Under the pieces are notes generated by a model. The model worked only from the letters and a program-made list of their open reading frames with translations, did not search any database and was not told the DNA's origin. A program made the position numbers and the translations under genes. A stretch of DNA of 64,000 nt from JBASNZ01 sp049657775 (GTDB lineage Bacteria > Actinomycetota > Coriobacteriia > Anaerosomatales > Anaerosomataceae): NCBI GenBank assembly GCA_049657775.1, contig JBASNZ010000050.1, forward strand, positions 9,076 to 73,075. The letters run 5' to 3'. Below, piece after piece: positions 8,205 to 16,434 of the stretch. How positions within the stretch are numbered: position 1 is the stretch's first letter; every line of letters starts with the position of its first letter.

Positions 8205-9467
8205 ATGGCAGGATCGAAGAAGCTGCGCCGCTACCGGGGCTGGATCGCAGCAGCGGTGCTGGTCGCGGTCGCAGGCGCCGCGTTCGTTTTCTACCGTCAG
8301 TCGCAGAACGTAGAAGCGCCGACGAGTTACACGACCGAGGCGGTCACGACCGGAACGATCTCGGTCATAGTAGCCGGGACCGGCAACATCGAGGTGGACG
8401 GCACCACCGACGTCTACCCTGACGTCTCGGGCGAGATCGCCACCATCGAGATCGAGGAGGGCGACGCCGTCACCACCGGAACGGTCCTGTTCACGCTCGA
8501 CGCGACAAGCGCCAAAGCCGCGACCGCGAAAGCGTACGCAGGCTACATGCAGGCCAAACAGCAGGTCTCCCAGGCCGAGGCCAGCGTCATGAGGGCACAG
8601 AACACGCTCGCGGACCTCAAGGATCGCGCGGACGAACCAAGCTCCACTGTCACGAGCGCTGACATCAGCGCCGCGGCTGCGGAGGTGACGGCCGCAAAAG
8701 CCGGTCTCGCCTCGGCGAAGGCATCCCGCACGACCGCGCAACTGGACTACAAGGACACCGCCGACGCCGAGGATGACCTCACCGTGACTTCGCCGTGCGC
8801 AGGCAAAGTCTACTCGCTCGATATCGCGGTTGGAGACACCGTCTCAACAGGCGGCTCGTCTTCCAACAACTCCGCGGCATCGACCGGCGGCGGCACAACG
8901 ACCATCACCGCGTCGTCATCGTCGGGCGCACCTGTCGTCATCTCTCCCGTCCAGCCGCTGGCGGTTCATCTCACCGTCAACGAAGTCGACCTTCCCTCCC
9001 TCAAGGTCGGACAGCGTGCCGACATCGAGTTCGACGCACGGCCCGACCTTACCTCCACCGGCAAGGTCTACGAGATAGCCGACGAGGGGTCGAACTCCTC
9101 GGGCGTGGTCACGTTCGACGTCTGGATCTCGCTCGATGTCGCCGATGAGGCACTGCGCTCCGGAATGTCGGCGGCGGCAACTGTTGTCACCAACATCGCT
9201 AAGGATGCGCTCATCGTCCCCAACTCGGCCGTGAAGACCGCCGATGACGGAACGTACTACGTGCAGGTCATGAAAGACGGTGCTGCCGCACCGACCAACG
9301 TGACGGTCGAGACCGGACTGGCAAGCGCCACACAGACGCAGATCCTCTCGGGACTCTCCGAGGGCGATGTCGTGGTAACGCAGACGATCGACAGCACCGA
9401 CACCTCCTCATCGAAGGGTGGCGGAGGCATGATGGTGCCAGGCATGGGCGGCGGTCCCCGTGACTAG
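8205..9467 (+). CDS. MacA-like periplasmic adaptor (HlyD/RND-type) of an ABC exporter
   Basis: 420 aa, ATG 8205 with GGAGGTGA upstream. One N-terminal transmembrane helix (about 13-33) is followed by a barrel-sandwich/lipoyl half (VSGEIATIEIEEGDAV) and a short alpha-hairpin of Ala/Lys heptads at about 105-185. The second lipoyl half (VTSPCAGKVYSLDIAVGD) is interrupted by a Ser/Gly-rich insertion near 220-245. Beta-barrel and membrane-proximal domains complete it. It couples the MacB-like ABC proteins encoded next to export of peptides, lipids or drugs. The C-terminal Gly/Met-rich tail is odd. The stop overlaps the next gene start by eight nt. Confidence 0.88.
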   Translation: MAGSKKLRRYRGWIAAAVLVAVAGAAFVFYRQSQNVEAPTSYTTEAVTTGTISVIVAGTGNIEVDGTTDVYPDVSGEIATIEIEEGDAVTTGTVLFTLDATSAKAATAKAYAGYMQAKQQVSQAEASVMRAQNTLADLKDRADEPSSTVTSADISAAAAEVTAAKAGLASAKASRTTAQLDYKDTADAEDDLTVTSPCAGKVYSLDIAVGDTVSTGGSSSNNSAASTGGGTTTITASSSSGAPVVISPVQPLAVHLTVNEVDLPSLKVGQRADIEFDARPDLTSTGKVYEIADEGSNSSGVVTFDVWISLDVADEALRSGMSAAATVVTNIAKDALIVPNSAVKTADDGTYYVQVMKDGAAAPTNVTVETGLASATQTQILSGLSEGDVVVTQTIDSTDTSSSKGGGGMMVPGMGGGPRD

Positions 9468-10230
9468 CCCGGTCATCGAAGCTCGCGACCTCGTGAAGAT
9501 CTACGATGGGGCCGGCGCCGAGACCCGCGCCCTGCGTGGCGTGTCCCTCACGATCGAGGAGGGCGAGTTCGCCTCGATCATGGGACCGTCCGGCTCGGGC
9601 AAATCGACCCTCATGCATATCCTGGGCTGTCTCGACACGCCCACCGAGGGCACGTACCACCTGGCGGGTCGTGATGTGGCCGCGCTCGACGACCACGAGC
9701 TGGCCGAGGTACGGCGCACCACGGTCGGTTTCGTGTTCCAGGCGTTCAACCTGCTGCCCCGCTCGACCGTGATGCGCAACGTCGTCATGCCGATGCTCTA
9801 CACCGACGTCGCCAAAGACGAGCGTCACGACCGCGCCGCGGCGGCGCTGCGTGCCGTCGCGCTCGACGAGGACCTCTGGACGCACCGCTCCAACGAGCTT
9901 TCCGGTGGCCAGATGCAGCGCGTCGCGATCGCACGGTCGCTCGTGAACGACCCGTCGCTCATCCTCGCGGACGAGCCCACGGGCAACCTGGACACCGCAA
10001 CAGGCGACTCCGTGATGGAGCTCTTCGGTCGCCTCAACGACGAGGGCCGCACCATCGTGCTCATCACGCACGAGCCCGACATCGCCTCCAAGACCCACCG
10101 CATCGTCCGCATCCAGGACGGACTGATCGTCGAAGACGCCGCGAGTGCGTCGGCGCACGTCCGCCAGTACGGCAACGGCGCCGGGGCGGAGCCCGCCACA
10201 GACGGTGTCCCCACTGGAGGCGATGAGTGA
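9460..10230 (+). CDS. MacB/LolD-type ABC transporter ATPase
   Basis: 256 aa from GTG 9460, inside the end of the adaptor gene. It has Walker A GPSGSGKST, Q-loop FQAFNLLP, signature LSGGQMQRVAIARSL, Walker B LILADEPTGNLD and the switch histidine in LITHEP. This is the MacB/LolD/FtsE subtype, which powers mechanotransmission rather than classical substrate import. A 25-30-residue C-terminal tail beyond the usual domain is Ala/Gly-rich. Start and stop overlap with both neighbours, so the adaptor, ATPase and permease should be made together. Confidence 0.93.
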   Translation: MTSPVIEARDLVKIYDGAGAETRALRGVSLTIEEGEFASIMGPSGSGKSTLMHILGCLDTPTEGTYHLAGRDVAALDDHELAEVRRTTVGFVFQAFNLLPRSTVMRNVVMPMLYTDVAKDERHDRAAAALRAVALDEDLWTHRSNELSGGQMQRVAIARSLVNDPSLILADEPTGNLDTATGDSVMELFGRLNDEGRTIVLITHEPDIASKTHRIVRIQDGLIVEDAASASAHVRQYGNGAGAEPATDGVPTGGDE

Positions 10231-11450
10231 TGCGATTCAGCGACCTCATCTCGGAAACGCTCCACTCGCTCACCTCGAACAAGGTGCGAAGCGGGCTCAC
10301 CATCCTCGGCATCGTCGTAGGCATCGCCTCGGTCATCGCCATGGTGTCGATCGGTCAGGGCTCGCAGGCATCCATCGAGGCGAGCATCCAGTCGGCGGGA
10401 TCCAACCTGCTCACGGTCTCGCCTTCGGCGGCCGGGCAGTCGGGCCCGGGCGCACGGATGGGCGCAAGTTCCATCGAATCACTCACCCGCGACGATGCCG
10501 AGGCGCTTGCGGGTCTCCCGCTCATCAGCGGCGTGGCGCCCAACTCCCAGGGACAGGCACAGCTCGTCGTGGCTGAAACCAACGCTAGCGCGCAGATCCT
10601 GGGAGTCACCCCCGACTACCAGACCGTCAAAGGTCTCGTTGTCACCAACGGATCGTTCATCTCAGATCGTGACGACACCGCAAATGCGCAGGTCGTGGTA
10701 CTTGGAGCGACCATCGCCGGAGACCTCTTCGGCGAGGGCGTCGACCCCGTCGGCGAGCGCATCCGCAGCGGCAACATGTTACTGACCGTCATAGGCGTGC
10801 TTGAGGAGAAGGGGATGTCGGGCTTTACCAATGTGGACTCGGCGGTTCTGATCCCCCTCTCCACGAGCTCGAGATATGTGACCGGTAGTGAGTACCTCTC
10901 GTCGATCACGCTCACCGTGGCCGATGAGAACCAGATGACGATGGCCGAGAACGCGGTGGAGAACCTGCTCTTGCAGCGCCACGGCATAGCGGACGCGGAC
11001 TACGCGGACTTCTCGATCCTGAACATGGCCGACCTCATGGAGACCGTCTCGACGGTGACGGGCACCTTCACCATGCTGCTCGCCGGGATCGCCGCGATCT
11101 CGCTGCTCGTGGGCGGTATCGGCATCATGAACATGATGCTCACGACCGTTACGGAGCGAACCCGCGAGATCGGGCTGCGCAAGGCCATCGGCGCCGACGC
11201 GAGCGCGATATCCGCGCAGTTCCTCGCCGAATCCGTGGTCCTCACGCTCATCGGCGGCGCCCTCGGCATCGTCGCGGGCTGGGGCATGGGTGCGCTTGCG
11301 GGAAGCCTGCTCGGCATCACCGCGATCATCACCCTCGACTCGGTACTGCTCGCCGCGGGCGTCTGCGCGCTTATCGGCGTTGTCTTTGGCTACTACCCCG
11401 CGCGTCGGGCCGCCGCACTCAGCCCGATCGATGCGCTGAGATACCAGTAG
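10230..11450 (+). CDS. MacB-type ABC permease (FtsX-like)
   Basis: 406 aa from ATG 10230 (GTG 10227 is an alternative), with GGAGG nine nt upstream. It has the canonical topology: an N-terminal helix (SGLTILGIVVGIASVIAMVSI), a large extracytoplasmic MacB_PCD domain (about 50-270), then three C-terminal helices in the FtsX domain with the conserved LVGGIGIMNMMLTTVTERTREIGLRKAIGA motif region and the terminal PARRAAALSPIDALRY. It works with the adaptor and ATPase encoded just upstream and is probably induced by the two-component system. Confidence 0.93.
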   Translation: MRFSDLISETLHSLTSNKVRSGLTILGIVVGIASVIAMVSIGQGSQASIEASIQSAGSNLLTVSPSAAGQSGPGARMGASSIESLTRDDAEALAGLPLISGVAPNSQGQAQLVVAETNASAQILGVTPDYQTVKGLVVTNGSFISDRDDTANAQVVVLGATIAGDLFGEGVDPVGERIRSGNMLLTVIGVLEEKGMSGFTNVDSAVLIPLSTSSRYVTGSEYLSSITLTVADENQMTMAENAVENLLLQRHGIADADYADFSILNMADLMETVSTVTGTFTMLLAGIAAISLLVGGIGIMNMMLTTVTERTREIGLRKAIGADASAISAQFLAESVVLTLIGGALGIVAGWGMGALAGSLLGITAIITLDSVLLAAGVCALIGVVFGYYPARRAAALSPIDALRYQ

Positions 11451-11500
11451 TCTACACGGACGCGCACACGGTGATCGCCACACAGGATGGCGCCGGTGCA

Positions 11501-11523
11501 CCCGGGAATGCACGTTCCCTGGG
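11501..11523 (+). terminator. Hairpin after the exporter operon
   Basis: CCCGGGAA and TTCCC-T-GGG form an eight-pair stem with one bulge and a six-nt loop, 50 nt after the permease stop. There is no T-run. The rest of 11451-11660 is non-coding as far as can be seen. It includes a 22-codon, Arg-rich frame at 11576 with an AAAGGAG site that cannot be supported as a gene. Confidence 0.4.
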
Positions 11524-11660
11524 CGGCCCGCGTCACGCACGCATGCTGGCCAAGTACAGACGCAAAGGAGCGACTATGCGAACACGTAGGAACCCTGTCC
11601 GGAGCACGCCGAGGCCATCGAGGTCGTACGCTCGCCGCCGATGATTCCTTGCGGTGTGAC

Positions 11661-14084
11661 TCAGGACGCCCTGACGACAGGCACCGCTCCGGCCACGTCG
11701 GCTCCCTTGAGATTCCCGACTGGAAGCGACACGCCAAGCACGTCGTGCATGAGCGCTGACCAGTCATGGCGCGACGCGCCGATCCGGGCGGCGTCGCGCA
11801 TCCGCTGGTACCCCTCGGGTGACTCCTCGATCATGCTGAGGACGGAGCGGATCGCGGTCGCCCATCCTGTTGGCGTCGAATCGCCCACGACCAACCCGCT
11901 CGCCCCGTCCACCACGATGTCCTGGGGGCCGCCCACATCGCTCACGAGCGCGGGAAGCCCGCACGCCTGCGCCTCGAGCACGACCAGGCCAAAGGTGTCG
12001 GTCCTGCTTGGGAACACGAGAAGATCGGCCGAGGAGTACAGGGGCGGAAGGTCGGTGTTCTCCAGAGGACCTATGACCCGCATCCCTGGCAGCGTCGCGG
12101 CCGCTGCGCGCATCTCATCGGCGTACGGCCCGTCACCCGCGATGATCAGATTGACCCGCGGGCTTGTCGCAGCCACCTCCCGGTAGGCATCAACAAGGAT
12201 GTCCAGACCCTTGTCCAGCGACAGCCGACCGACGAAGAGCAGCGTGGGTGCGTCCACAAGCCCGTAGCGGGCGTTCATCCCCGCGCGGTCCGCGGGCCGT
12301 GGGGCGAACACCTTGGTGTCGATCCCTCGCTCGAACACCCGCAGCCGCGCCGGCTCGTAGCCGCGGCCGAGCAGAATGCGCAGATAGTTGGCCGTGGGAA
12401 CGAGGATCTCGTCGGCAAGCCCGTAGAACCAGTTCTGGTAGACATCGACCATATCGGCGAGCGATTCGTCACGAGTGATCCCGAGTGACTGGGCGGTGAA
12501 GTCGGTATGGAAGACCATCTTGAGAGGAACGTCGAGGATTCTTGCGCACAGCACCCCGATAAGCCCCACCGGACCGGGGGTGGACACGATGATGGCATCG
12601 GGGTCGGCGTCCTGGACACTGCGCAGCGACCGCATGATGGACGGCACCGTGAGTGTGTACGCCTCGTAGTAGGGCAGCTCGAACGAGTGGATCGCCGGAA
12701 GATCGAGGATCCGCCCTCCGGGCCCAGCACCGGACTCGCCAAGGCAGGTAACGACGCGTACCGGCATGTCGTTCTCCTCGGCATACCGCGCCACGTTCTG
12801 AAGGGTCACGGAGACGCCGTTAAGATCGCGGTACGTGTCAGTGAACCACAGCGTGTTCCCCTGTCTGTCCGAGGCGAGCCCGTGGGCGCTCGCGAATCCG
12901 TCGGCAGCCGCACGACCCTTGGCAAGCAGATGCGCTGTCGAGAAGAACGGTGCCGCAAGGAAGGCTGCCGGTAGCGCAGCCGAGATGTTGCGGACAACCG
13001 AGATCACGTCCCCCGAGGCGAGATCGTCCCTGGCCGAGCCAAGAAACGAACCCACCAGTTCATCGGCTACCGAGGAGATGCCTTCGTACGCGACCTCGAG
13101 CCGCTCGTCGAAGGTGCGCTCGCGCGCAGCCTCAAGATCGTCCACAAGGCGCACGAATGCGGCCGCCAGCGGATCCCTCGACGCCTTGATGCGCGCGACG
13201 CGCTGCCTCAGAGCGGCGCCCGCACCCGGCTCGTCCGCTCCGCCGAACAGCAGCGAGTGGATCCGCTCCGTCGCATCGCCCCGCCCGCCGGACGCAGACG
13301 TACGGCTCCTCGAGAAGTCGCTCGCGACCTTATAGACCGAAAACGCCAGCGTGCGAGAGTCGTTGTGTCGACCTCCGTGTGTCGACCGACGTGCCGCGAT
13401 CGAGTCGAGAAAGGCTCCGGGCGTGCCTCCGTCGGCCTCGGTCCACGTGCGGCCGATAAGCAGGCCCGCGTGATCGTCCGATCCGCCGGTTCTCCCCTTC
13501 ACCCACGGACGGTCCGAGAAAGGCTCGACGCGGTGTTTCCGGATGAGCCGCGCCATCAGTTGCGGCGTCAGGTGGTCGAGAAGCGTCTCCCACTGCACGT
13601 TCTGCCGACTCGTCCTCGCGCCATTGATCGTTTCGAAGACATCAAACAAGACGACGAGCTTCTCCAGGTGTGTCGTCGTCAATCGGTCGTTGACCGAAAA
13701 GGTAGCGTGGGCGACCGAGTGCGGCAACCGGTGCTCGCGGAGGTAGTCCCTCAGTCTGGTGATATCCACTCTGAGGTCTTGGATCGCCTCAAAACGCGCT
13801 TCGTCGAGCCCCCACACCAGCACGTGCACCTTGCAACCGTCCTCGGGGAAGTACGCCGTCACCTCCGCACCGACGATCACGTCGTCGTGCCGGGCGGCCA
13901 GCTCAAGCGCGCCCTCGATGCAGTTGTGGTCCGTGATCGCCACGAAGTCCATGCCCCGGGACTTCGCAAGCGCGTATGCGGCCTCCGGGTCGGTGTATGA
14001 CTCGGCCGCACCGAGCCGCTGTAGGAACCACTCCGATGGATGGTCCGAGTAGCGTGTGTGGACATGCATATCGGCTCGTGACAC
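11661..14084 (-). CDS. PHP-domain / GT4 glycosyltransferase fusion protein
   Basis: 807 aa from GTG 14084, with AGGAGG upstream. The N-terminal half is a PHP (polymerase and histidinol phosphatase) metal-hydrolase domain: DMHVHTRYSDHPSEW at the start, FVAITDHNCIEGA near 50, and GRTGGSDDHAGLLIGR near 205. The C-terminal half, from about residue 395, is a family 4 glycosyltransferase: LWFTDTYRDLNGVSVTLQ acceptor region, GIDTKVFAPRP, LLFVGRLSLDKGLDILV, and FPSRTDTFGLVVLEAQACGLP carrying the E-x7-E signature. It resembles mannosyl- or digalactosyl-type glycolipid synthases. Single-polypeptide PHP-GT4 proteins suggest hydrolysis or sensing linked to glycolipid or glycan synthesis. Acceptor and donor are unknown. 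It is probably cytoplasmic or membrane-associated. Confidence 0.85.
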   Translation of the reverse strand: MSRADMHVHTRYSDHPSEWFLQRLGAAESYTDPEAAYALAKSRGMDFVAITDHNCIEGALELAARHDDVIVGAEVTAYFPEDGCKVHVLVWGLDEARFEAIQDLRVDITRLRDYLREHRLPHSVAHATFSVNDRLTTTHLEKLVVLFDVFETINGARTSRQNVQWETLLDHLTPQLMARLIRKHRVEPFSDRPWVKGRTGGSDDHAGLLIGRTWTEADGGTPGAFLDSIAARRSTHGGRHNDSRTLAFSVYKVASDFSRSRTSASGGRGDATERIHSLLFGGADEPGAGAALRQRVARIKASRDPLAAAFVRLVDDLEAARERTFDERLEVAYEGISSVADELVGSFLGSARDDLASGDVISVVRNISAALPAAFLAAPFFSTAHLLAKGRAAADGFASAHGLASDRQGNTLWFTDTYRDLNGVSVTLQNVARYAEENDMPVRVVTCLGESGAGPGGRILDLPAIHSFELPYYEAYTLTVPSIMRSLRSVQDADPDAIIVSTPGPVGLIGVLCARILDVPLKMVFHTDFTAQSLGITRDESLADMVDVYQNWFYGLADEILVPTANYLRILLGRGYEPARLRVFERGIDTKVFAPRPADRAGMNARYGLVDAPTLLFVGRLSLDKGLDILVDAYREVAATSPRVNLIIAGDGPYADEMRAAAATLPGMRVIGPLENTDLPPLYSSADLLVFPSRTDTFGLVVLEAQACGLPALVSDVGGPQDIVVDGASGLVVGDSTPTGWATAIRSVLSMIEESPEGYQRMRDAARIGASRHDWSALMHDVLGVSLPVGNLKGADVAGAVPVVRAS

Positions 14085-14210
14085 GCCGCCTCCTAGGTCC
14101 GCAACGTGGACTGGCGCACGCCGTGGGCGTGCACTTCATGAATATCCTGCCGCGCGCTCCGGGTGGTTTCACCAGCGTTGAATAGTTGTGAAACATGGGT
14201 CACACCCGAT

Positions 14211-15230
14211 CTAGCTGTCCAGCATCTGCTCCGCCAGCGTGCCAAGGACGACCGTCCCCTCGGAGACGCGCGCAAGATCGCCATTGGCGGCGGCCTCACG
14301 GACGCCATCGTTGGTGACAAGGATCGCTCCCGCCATCTCGCGCATCACGTCGATGCGTGTCACGACCGCGTCCCGCATCCGCTCTATCGCGTCCACCAGC
14401 ACTCCCACTTCGTCCGACGAGTGCCGCTTGAACTGCGCTCCGTAGTCGCCGAGCGCAACGAGTTCGGCGATGTGCTTTGCCTCGTTAAGAGGTCCGACGA
14501 TCGTGCCGTGCAGCCATGCGGATACCACGATTGCGACTATGAGGCCGATGATCAGAAGCGCGATGGTGATCGACGTTGCCGTTCGTCTGGCACTCACGGC
14601 CAGCTCGGCCGAGGCGTCGCGCTCCTCCACGGCAGCGCTCGCGATCGCCCGCAGCGAGCCGTCGACCAGCGCCTCGGAGTCTGAGCGCACGAGCCGCCGG
14701 AGTTCCACCCCCGAGACGTTCGCAAGCGCCGCGGGCGTGCTGATGTTCGAGATCACGCTTGCACGTATGCCGCCATCGTCCTGAAGCGTGAGCCGGGTCG
14801 GTGACGCGGCGGCCTCCGCCTCAGCGTTGATCCACACGAGTGTCTGGATACGTATCGACGCCCAACCCTCGGTGATACGGTCGAGGTCGGCCGGTAGCAT
14901 ACCCTCCGGGGGGCGTTTGAGCAGCCTGGAAACATGCGCGTCAACCCCCGTAAGGTCGCCGTACTCCGAGGAGCCCTCCTCGGACACGCCGCCGGAAACG
15001 CCAAACGCTAGGTCCCCGGCCTGTCCGTTGAACGACGTGATGGCACTCGATACCTCTGACACCCACCTCGCCCGCTCGGCGGCTCGCGCTGCCTCCGCAG
15101 CGTGCCCGTCCGCCACAGCACCGAACCACCATGAGAGCCCGCCAGTAAGCACGCTCATCAATACGACAGCCGTCATCGCCACGGCCACCCGACCTCGCAC
15201 GTCTAAAGACACAGCAGACCTCCCGCTCAT
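14211..15230 (-). CDS. HAMP-domain transmembrane sensor lacking an output domain
   Basis: 339 aa. TM1 at about 13-35, a helical extracytoplasmic domain at 36-215, TM2 at about 218-242 (SITIALLIIGLIVAIVV), then a HAMP domain (GPLNEAKHIAELVALGDYG... SSDEVGVLVDAIERMRD). The protein continues for only about 45 residues and ends without a methyl-accepting, kinase or GGDEF output domain. ATG 15230 overlaps the upstream gene stop as ATGA. It resembles the receptor half of a chemoreceptor, and the coupled 69-aa protein may act as a partner. A truncated receptor is the alternative, though the stop is clean. Confidence 0.7.
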   Translation of the reverse strand: MSGRSAVSLDVRGRVAVAMTAVVLMSVLTGGLSWWFGAVADGHAAEAARAAERARWVSEVSSAITSFNGQAGDLAFGVSGGVSEEGSSEYGDLTGVDAHVSRLLKRPPEGMLPADLDRITEGWASIRIQTLVWINAEAEAAASPTRLTLQDDGGIRASVISNISTPAALANVSGVELRRLVRSDSEALVDGSLRAIASAAVEERDASAELAVSARRTATSITIALLIIGLIVAIVVSAWLHGTIVGPLNEAKHIAELVALGDYGAQFKRHSSDEVGVLVDAIERMRDAVVTRIDVMREMAGAILVTNDGVREAAANGDLARVSEGTVVLGTLAEQMLDS

Positions 15231-15436
15231 GCGTGGATCCCGATATCACGTACAGCGGCCTGCAGCCGCGTGATCTTGTCCGGATCGTCGAAGTCGTGTG
15301 GGCCGACCATCCCCACGAGAAAGCCCACACGCGTGGCGATCTCGCCCTTGGCCCTGATGAGCGCCATCGGGTTTCCGGCATGCGTTTGCTCGAGTTCTTC
15401 GGACACCTGCTTGCACAGGTCGTAGAGTCTTGTCAT
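15227..15436 (-). CDS. 69-aa hypothetical protein coupled to the HAMP sensor
   Basis: ATG 15436 with GGAGG five nt upstream; its stop overlaps the next ATG. It is a compact, mainly helical, soluble protein with no signal peptide (IRAKGEIATRVGFLVGMVG, DPDKITRLQAAVRDIG). No family was recognised. The overlap and a shared promoter (15474-15503) imply co-expression with the membrane sensor, perhaps as a cytoplasmic partner. Confidence 0.6.
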   Translation of the reverse strand: MTRLYDLCKQVSEELEQTHAGNPMALIRAKGEIATRVGFLVGMVGPHDFDDPDKITRLQAAVRDIGIHA

Positions 15437-15473
15437 CGCGCCCTCCGCTGCAGTCGCGTTGTTGGTGCTTCAC

Positions 15474-15503
15474 TAGTTACGGCCCTCCGGCGGTGACGCT
15501 CAA
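15474..15503 (-). promoter_or_regulatory. Promoter with overlapping palindrome for the HAMP sensor operon
   Basis: On the minus strand, TTGAGC (15503-15498), 18-bp spacer, TAACTA (15479-15474), with start expected near 15467. The -35 lies inside the inverted repeat GACGC-TCAA-GCGTC (15495-15508), a possible operator. Confidence 0.5.
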
Positions 15504-15608
15504 GCGTCTTTGCACTCTTCTAACGTGGAGTTTGCGGGCATGAAACACCGATGGCAGGCGACCAGCCCGGGGCGTCGGCGGACAAAGGCGGGATCGGCAT
15601 CAAGGTAG

Positions 15609-15797
15609 CACCCGTCAACAACCGTCGCGGTGGCGATGCACGTGGGGCCGTGCGAGACCGGGGATACCACGTCTCAGTCCCCCTGGGCATGGATCGGCGG
15701 CCAGGGCTTCGCGCCCGCCGGACCTCCTGCGGAGGTGTATTCCTCGAATCCCGAGGAGCGCCTCACCGAGGTGCGCATTCCCGTGAGCAAGCTCTAG
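15609..15797 (+). pseudogene. 3' remnant of a GyrI-like / AraC-effector-binding-domain protein
   Basis: Frame 15609-15797 reads TVAVAMHVGPCETG, then SPWAWIGGQGFAPAGPPAEV and ends LTEVRIPVSKL. This matches the C-terminal half of GyrI-like (AraC effector-binding) domains, which show vAv.HvGPY, W....G..paGPp.EvY and a terminal T.vriPV. The N-terminal half is absent: a TAG lies immediately upstream in frame, and no start with a ribosome site fits. Its stop codon shares the CTAG tetranucleotide with the stop of the converging gene. It is probably a decayed multidrug-binding protein. Confidence 0.6.
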
Positions 15798-16405
15798 CGC
15801 GGGCGACGCTCGACGAAGAACCCCCGCCAGGCCTTGCGGTGCCTCCCGATCCGTTCGATCACCGGTCCGGCCGCGAACGGCACCTCAAGCACGATATCGT
15901 CTCTGAGCGGGTAGTTGGGGTCGTAGATGTTGACGCGCACGTATCTATCGCCGAAGTCCGCTCCCCACGCCAGCACCTGGTGGTTGCGCGCCAGGTGCGT
16001 GAGCCCCAGCCCGCTGATGAGTCCAAGCGGGGCCGGGCGCCCCGCGGCAAGCGAGTCAAAGAGCGGGAGTAGCTCGCGACGCGTCACGATCCCGACACCC
16101 TGCGGACCAGGTGTGGGAAGGTATGTGAGCTCGGCGAAGCGCCACAGGTTCCACCCCAGATGCGTGATGACGCTATCGACCTGCCGGCGCCAGATCAAGT
16201 GCGCAAGCGGCGAGTCGTAATCCGGCAGCGCGCCGGACGGGTCAAGAGCGCTGATCTCCTCTTCCGCGTCGAACGCGTCGAGCGCGGCAAGTACCATTCC
16301 GCCGCACCTGCCACGCGAGGCGATCACGCCAAGCACCATGTCGCTCCAGGTGTTCGGGAACCCGAAGCCGTGGCGGGACGGTCGGAATGTCGTTTCGAGT
16401 CTCAT
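15794..16405 (-). CDS. Papain-like-fold hypothetical protein
   Basis: 203 aa, ATG 16405 with AAGGTGA upstream. Three spaced motifs resemble a papain/C39-like catalytic triad: Cys34 in GRCGGMVLAALDAF, His142 in RNHQVLAWG, and Asp162 in YDPNYP. The opening FRPSRHGFGFPNTW also matches a family of actinobacterial and proteobacterial proteins of unknown function. There is no signal peptide, so it is predicted to be cytosolic. A protease or transglutaminase-like activity is inferred from fold alone. It diverges from an MFS gene across only 29 nt, so the two could be co-regulated. Confidence 0.6.
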   Translation of the reverse strand: MRLETTFRPSRHGFGFPNTWSDMVLGVIASRGRCGGMVLAALDAFDAEEEISALDPSGALPDYDSPLAHLIWRRQVDSVITHLGWNLWRFAELTYLPTPGPQGVGIVTRRELLPLFDSLAAGRPAPLGLISGLGLTHLARNHQVLAWGADFGDRYVRVNIYDPNYPLRDDIVLEVPFAAGPVIERIGRHRKAWRGFFVERRPR

Positions 16406-16434
16406 CGGCTCACCTTGCGCTACGCTGAAAGGCA

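Noticed and set aside
11576..11644. 22-codon Arg-rich frame with AAAGGAG site
   Set aside because: Too short and biased to separate from chance; no conserved context.
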